A stretch of 64,000 nt of DNA, from the NCBI RefSeq assembly GCF_001431705.1, contig NZ_LJWX01000002.1, forward strand, positions 496,001 to 560,000. Reading direction: 5' to 3'. This document shows, in pieces, positions 63,209 to 64,000 of this stretch (position 1 is its first letter; each line of letters begins with the position of its first letter). The translations under genes were made by a program, and so were the position numbers. The DNA comes from Ferrovum sp. JA12. Lineage in GTDB: Bacteria > Pseudomonadota > Gammaproteobacteria > Burkholderiales > Ferrovaceae. Under the pieces are notes generated by a model. It was not told the origin of the DNA and did not search any database. It worked only from the letters and a program-made list of their open reading frames with translations.

Positions 63209-64000
63209 TCAATAAGACTTGTTATTGCTGACATTATCGTCAACGAGGCTGCGCACTTCGTGAGGATACAGTAACTTGTTTCTGGTTATGTCATCGGCAA
63301 AAGCGTTGCATGCTGCCATCCGTTTCCATGTGGTCTGGAGGTTGGAATAGTTAAATGCAGCCGACCATGCCTGAGCGCGAGTCATTGAACGAAGAAATGG
63401 AACCGGGTCGGCATTCCTGGAAAGTGCTTTAAGGGGGAGGAAATAATCCTCACGGTAGGCCGTCGGGATAATGATGCGACAGGCGGATGCCTGGGTCAGA
63501 TAGGCATTCATGGCCAAACGGGCAGTTCGGCCATTACCATCCTGAAACGGGTGCACCTCGGTTACGACGAACATCGCCATCAATGCTCGGGCAAACGGGT
63601 CTTCCAGCAGCGCAACACGTTTGAATCCTTCACGCAGAGTGCCTTGCACCAATTCGGGATGTACAAACAAGGTAGAACCAGCCTGATTGAGTTTTACTTT
63701 CCACTGTCCCGGATGTTTCTCCAGGCGGCTGGACAGCACCATATGGTTGGTGAGTTTCAGCCATTCCAGAAATTCATCTTCATTGTCCGGAGGGCTTGAC
63801 CGGAAAGGTTGCTGGGTGATGGCCTGATACGTGCCGAGCACATCATGCGAGTCCTCGGGATGTTTTTCGATCATCTTGCCTTCAAAAATAATCTCGCTAG
63901 CTTCCTCTACGGTGAAAATCGTGCTCTCGATGTAGTTGGAGAAATAGGATTCAAAGAATGCAAAGTTGATACTGCTCAACCCCGGTGTGGTTGGATCGGG
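63209..64000 (-). CDS. Fic-domain protein (5' end outside window)
   Basis: At least 263 residues; the frame stays open to the window edge (DPTTPGLSSINFAFFESYF), so the TTG at 63979 is internal. The Fic active site HPFQDGNGRTARLAMN is complete. A likely N-terminal inhibitory helix reads SNYIESTIF, close to the S-x3-E-G/N motif of class II Fic proteins. Fic enzymes usually transfer AMP from ATP to target proteins. The C-terminus is a helical extension. It may be a regulator, or a toxin with self-inhibition; no separate antitoxin is visible in the window. Lies among mobile-DNA debris. Confidence 0.88.
   Translation of the reverse strand, partial: PDPTTPGLSSINFAFFESYFSNYIESTIFTVEEASEIIFEGKMIEKHPEDSHDVLGTYQAITQQPFRSSPPDNEDEFLEWLKLTNHMVLSSRLEKHPGQWKVKLNQAGSTLFVHPELVQGTLREGFKRVALLEDPFARALMAMFVVTEVHPFQDGNGRTARLAMNAYLTQASACRIIIPTAYREDYFLPLKALSRNADPVPFLRSMTRAQAWSAAFNYSNLQTTWKRMAACNAFADDITRNKLLYPHEVRSLVDDNVSNNKSY

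Noticed and set aside
63086-63274. Plus-strand 62-codon frame before the Fic gene
   Set aside because: Overlaps the hairpin and the Fic 3' end antisense, with no coding features.

Overview
The window reads as a chromosome segment of a Betaproteobacterium. The evidence is the alaC-hom-thrC run with a Mth938-like gene in front, an EnvZ/OmpR pair, LplT, MlaA, a PIN-PhoH protein, a NlpD-type gene behind surE-pcm, and a ferredoxin-NADP reductase ending in the AFVDK-type tail. Base composition of the core is near balanced to slightly AT-rich. Both ends (about 1-2650 and 62100-64000) look more GC-rich and carry mobile-DNA debris. An acidophilic iron oxidiser of the Ferrovum type would fit the arsenic genes and reduced operons, but that is a guess. 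I saw no rRNA, no convincing tRNA and no CRISPR array.

Layout. 1-2673: the 3' part of a type I restriction gene (hsdR), then a graveyard with an IS66 remnant, a long palindrome and a broken serine resolvase whose start carries a 47-bp tandem duplication. 2826-8652: a TlpA-like thioredoxin, pyruvate dehydrogenase E2 and E3 without E1, then surE-pcm-nlpD-like without rpoS. 8709-12147: a Pat-type lysine acetyltransferase back to back with a Zn-dependent deacetylase. 12162-17631: the alaC-hom-thrC threonine/alanine block, a GNAT and mlaA. 17699-25430: clpB behind a good sigma-32 type promoter, mgtA behind a leader with two mutually exclusive hairpins, and a DinG/YoaA helicase.

25427-36773: EnvZ/OmpR, tsaB-rimI-UDG-like operon, lplT, PIN-PhoH, a Bcp peroxiredoxin, an ArnD-like deformylase, typA and mobB-moaD-moaE. 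36777-42464: a complete RND efflux set (outer-membrane lipoprotein, adaptor, pump). 42471-47926: ferredoxin-NADP reductase, bioF-bioA-bioD and a sodium:solute symporter. 47949-52024: an orphan CpaC/RcpA-like secretin, a membrane-anchored cytochrome c, and arsR-arsC-acr3 with a palindrome over the arsR start codon. 52288-58041: an amidase fragment, then a compact operon of solute-binding protein, fused permease-ATPase, RidA and acetamidase/formamidase, which looks like an uptake-and-hydrolysis unit for a small amide or amino-acid derivative. 58124-60750: mscL, an EI24/CysZ-like membrane protein, a decayed BLUF photoreceptor gene and a VIT/CCC1 metal transporter. 60932-64000: IS6 and IS4-type transposase remnants, a phage tail-tip (gpJ) fragment and a Fic protein cut by the window end.

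The most interesting items are the mgtA leader switch, the Pat/deacetylase pair, the permease-ATPase/RidA/amidase operon, the arsR palindrome, and a set of genes with altered catalytic or missing partner parts: the UDG-like protein, the Pat ligase domain, the NlpD-like protein without LysM, and aceF-lpd without aceE.
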